A DNA stretch of 64,000 bases from Limnohabitans_A sp048020265 (GTDB lineage Bacteria; Pseudomonadota; Gammaproteobacteria; Burkholderiales; Burkholderiaceae_C). Shown here piece by piece: positions 63,748-64,000 of the stretch. A program made the position numbers and the translations under genes. The number at the start of each line of letters is the position of its first letter. The stretch's first letter is position 1. Location of the stretch: NCBI RefSeq assembly GCF_048020265.1, contig NZ_CP171843.1:186001-250000 (forward strand). Direction: 5' to 3'. A model generated the notes under the pieces. That model was not told the DNA's origin and ran no database searches. It was given only the letters and a program-made list of their open reading frames with translations.

Positions 63748-64000
63748 ATGAAACGTATTTTCTTGTTTGTCTTGACCAACTTGGCCGTGGTGGTCGTGCT
63801 GGGCATCGTCGCCAATTTGTTGGGCGTCAACCGATTCCTGACGGCCAATGGTCTGAATCTGGGCGCCTTGCTCGGTTTTGCGTTGATCATGGGCTTTGGC
63901 GGTGCCATCATTTCCTTGTTGATCAGCAAGCCCATGGCCAAGTGGACATCGGGCGTGAGGGTGATCAACCAACCGGCCAACGCTGACGAAGCCTGGATTG
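63748..64000 (+). CDS. htpX: Protease HtpX, N-terminal part
   Basis: The first 84 codons of a gene that continues past the window. MKRIFLFVLTNLAVVVVLGI, a second helix LGALLGFALIMGFGGAIISL and LLISKPMAKWTSGVRVI match the two N-terminal membrane segments of HtpX, an inner membrane zinc protease of envelope quality control. The HExxH site would lie downstream. Confidence 0.92.
   Translation, partial: MKRIFLFVLTNLAVVVVLGIVANLLGVNRFLTANGLNLGALLGFALIMGFGGAIISLLISKPMAKWTSGVRVINQPANADEAWI

Overview
The window looks like chromosomal DNA of a GC-rich betaproteobacterium of the order Burkholderiales, most likely Comamonadaceae (a Limnohabitans, Rhodoferax or Hydrogenophaga-like freshwater organism). 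This rests on the gene complement (IcmF-type mutase, argB next to slmA, HiPIP, phasin, TRAP and branched ABC transporters, DUF3025/htpX after pyrC), not on a marker gene. I saw no rRNA, tRNA, CRISPR array, insertion sequence or phage gene.

Layout. 1-223 (-): N-terminus of a fused isobutyryl-CoA mutase. 380-17439 (+): a complete type I secretion system (TolC, LapB-like ABC exporter, HlyD/LapC-like adaptor) followed by a giant 4034-residue surface protein. That gene holds almost seven 201-bp tandem repeats that read identical, and a 1320-bp segment that occurs twice with no visible difference. 17602-18538: a small Cys-rich protein and a rhodanese. 18579-28114: an amidase divergent from a five-gene peptide/amide uptake and hydrolysis operon (Dpp-like ABC transporter, M81/MlrC-like peptidase, second amidase), with a dyad operator between them. 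28179-36993: coaX, a TetR/phasin pair, rfbB-rfbD, argB-slmA, a PBP5-type carboxypeptidase, a HiPIP and an M48 lipoprotein peptidase.

37176-50428 is a sugar-acid region built on a divergent promoter. Leftward genes encode an FCD/GntR regulator, a TRAP transporter, altronate dehydratase, an Ldh-family oxidoreductase, a fructuronate reductase-like enzyme and D-mannonate dehydratase, so the likely job is hexuronate import and conversion to 2-keto-3-deoxygluconate. Rightward genes encode an enolase-superfamily dehydratase, two SDR enzymes and an FAH-family hydrolase. That set matches a non-phosphorylated route for a 6-deoxy sugar acid such as L-fuconate or L-rhamnonate. A 19-bp operator-like palindrome sits between the two arms.

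50594-58271 holds a TetR regulator with its own palindrome, acyl-CoA dehydrogenase, DUF2147 protein, enoyl-CoA hydratase, two hotdog thioesterases, an Atm1-like ABC exporter and a LysR regulator. 58494-61633 is a glutamate/aspartate ABC transporter operon with a hairpin after its binding-protein gene. 61818-64000 holds pyrC, a DUF3025 gene and the start of htpX.

The most unusual signals are repeats. A 63-bp imperfect palindrome sits in frame inside rfbB. Two 30-bp-arm palindromes flank the Ldh gene, and a half-copy supplies that gene's last five codons and stop. A third, unrelated 24-bp-arm palindrome lies before pyrC.
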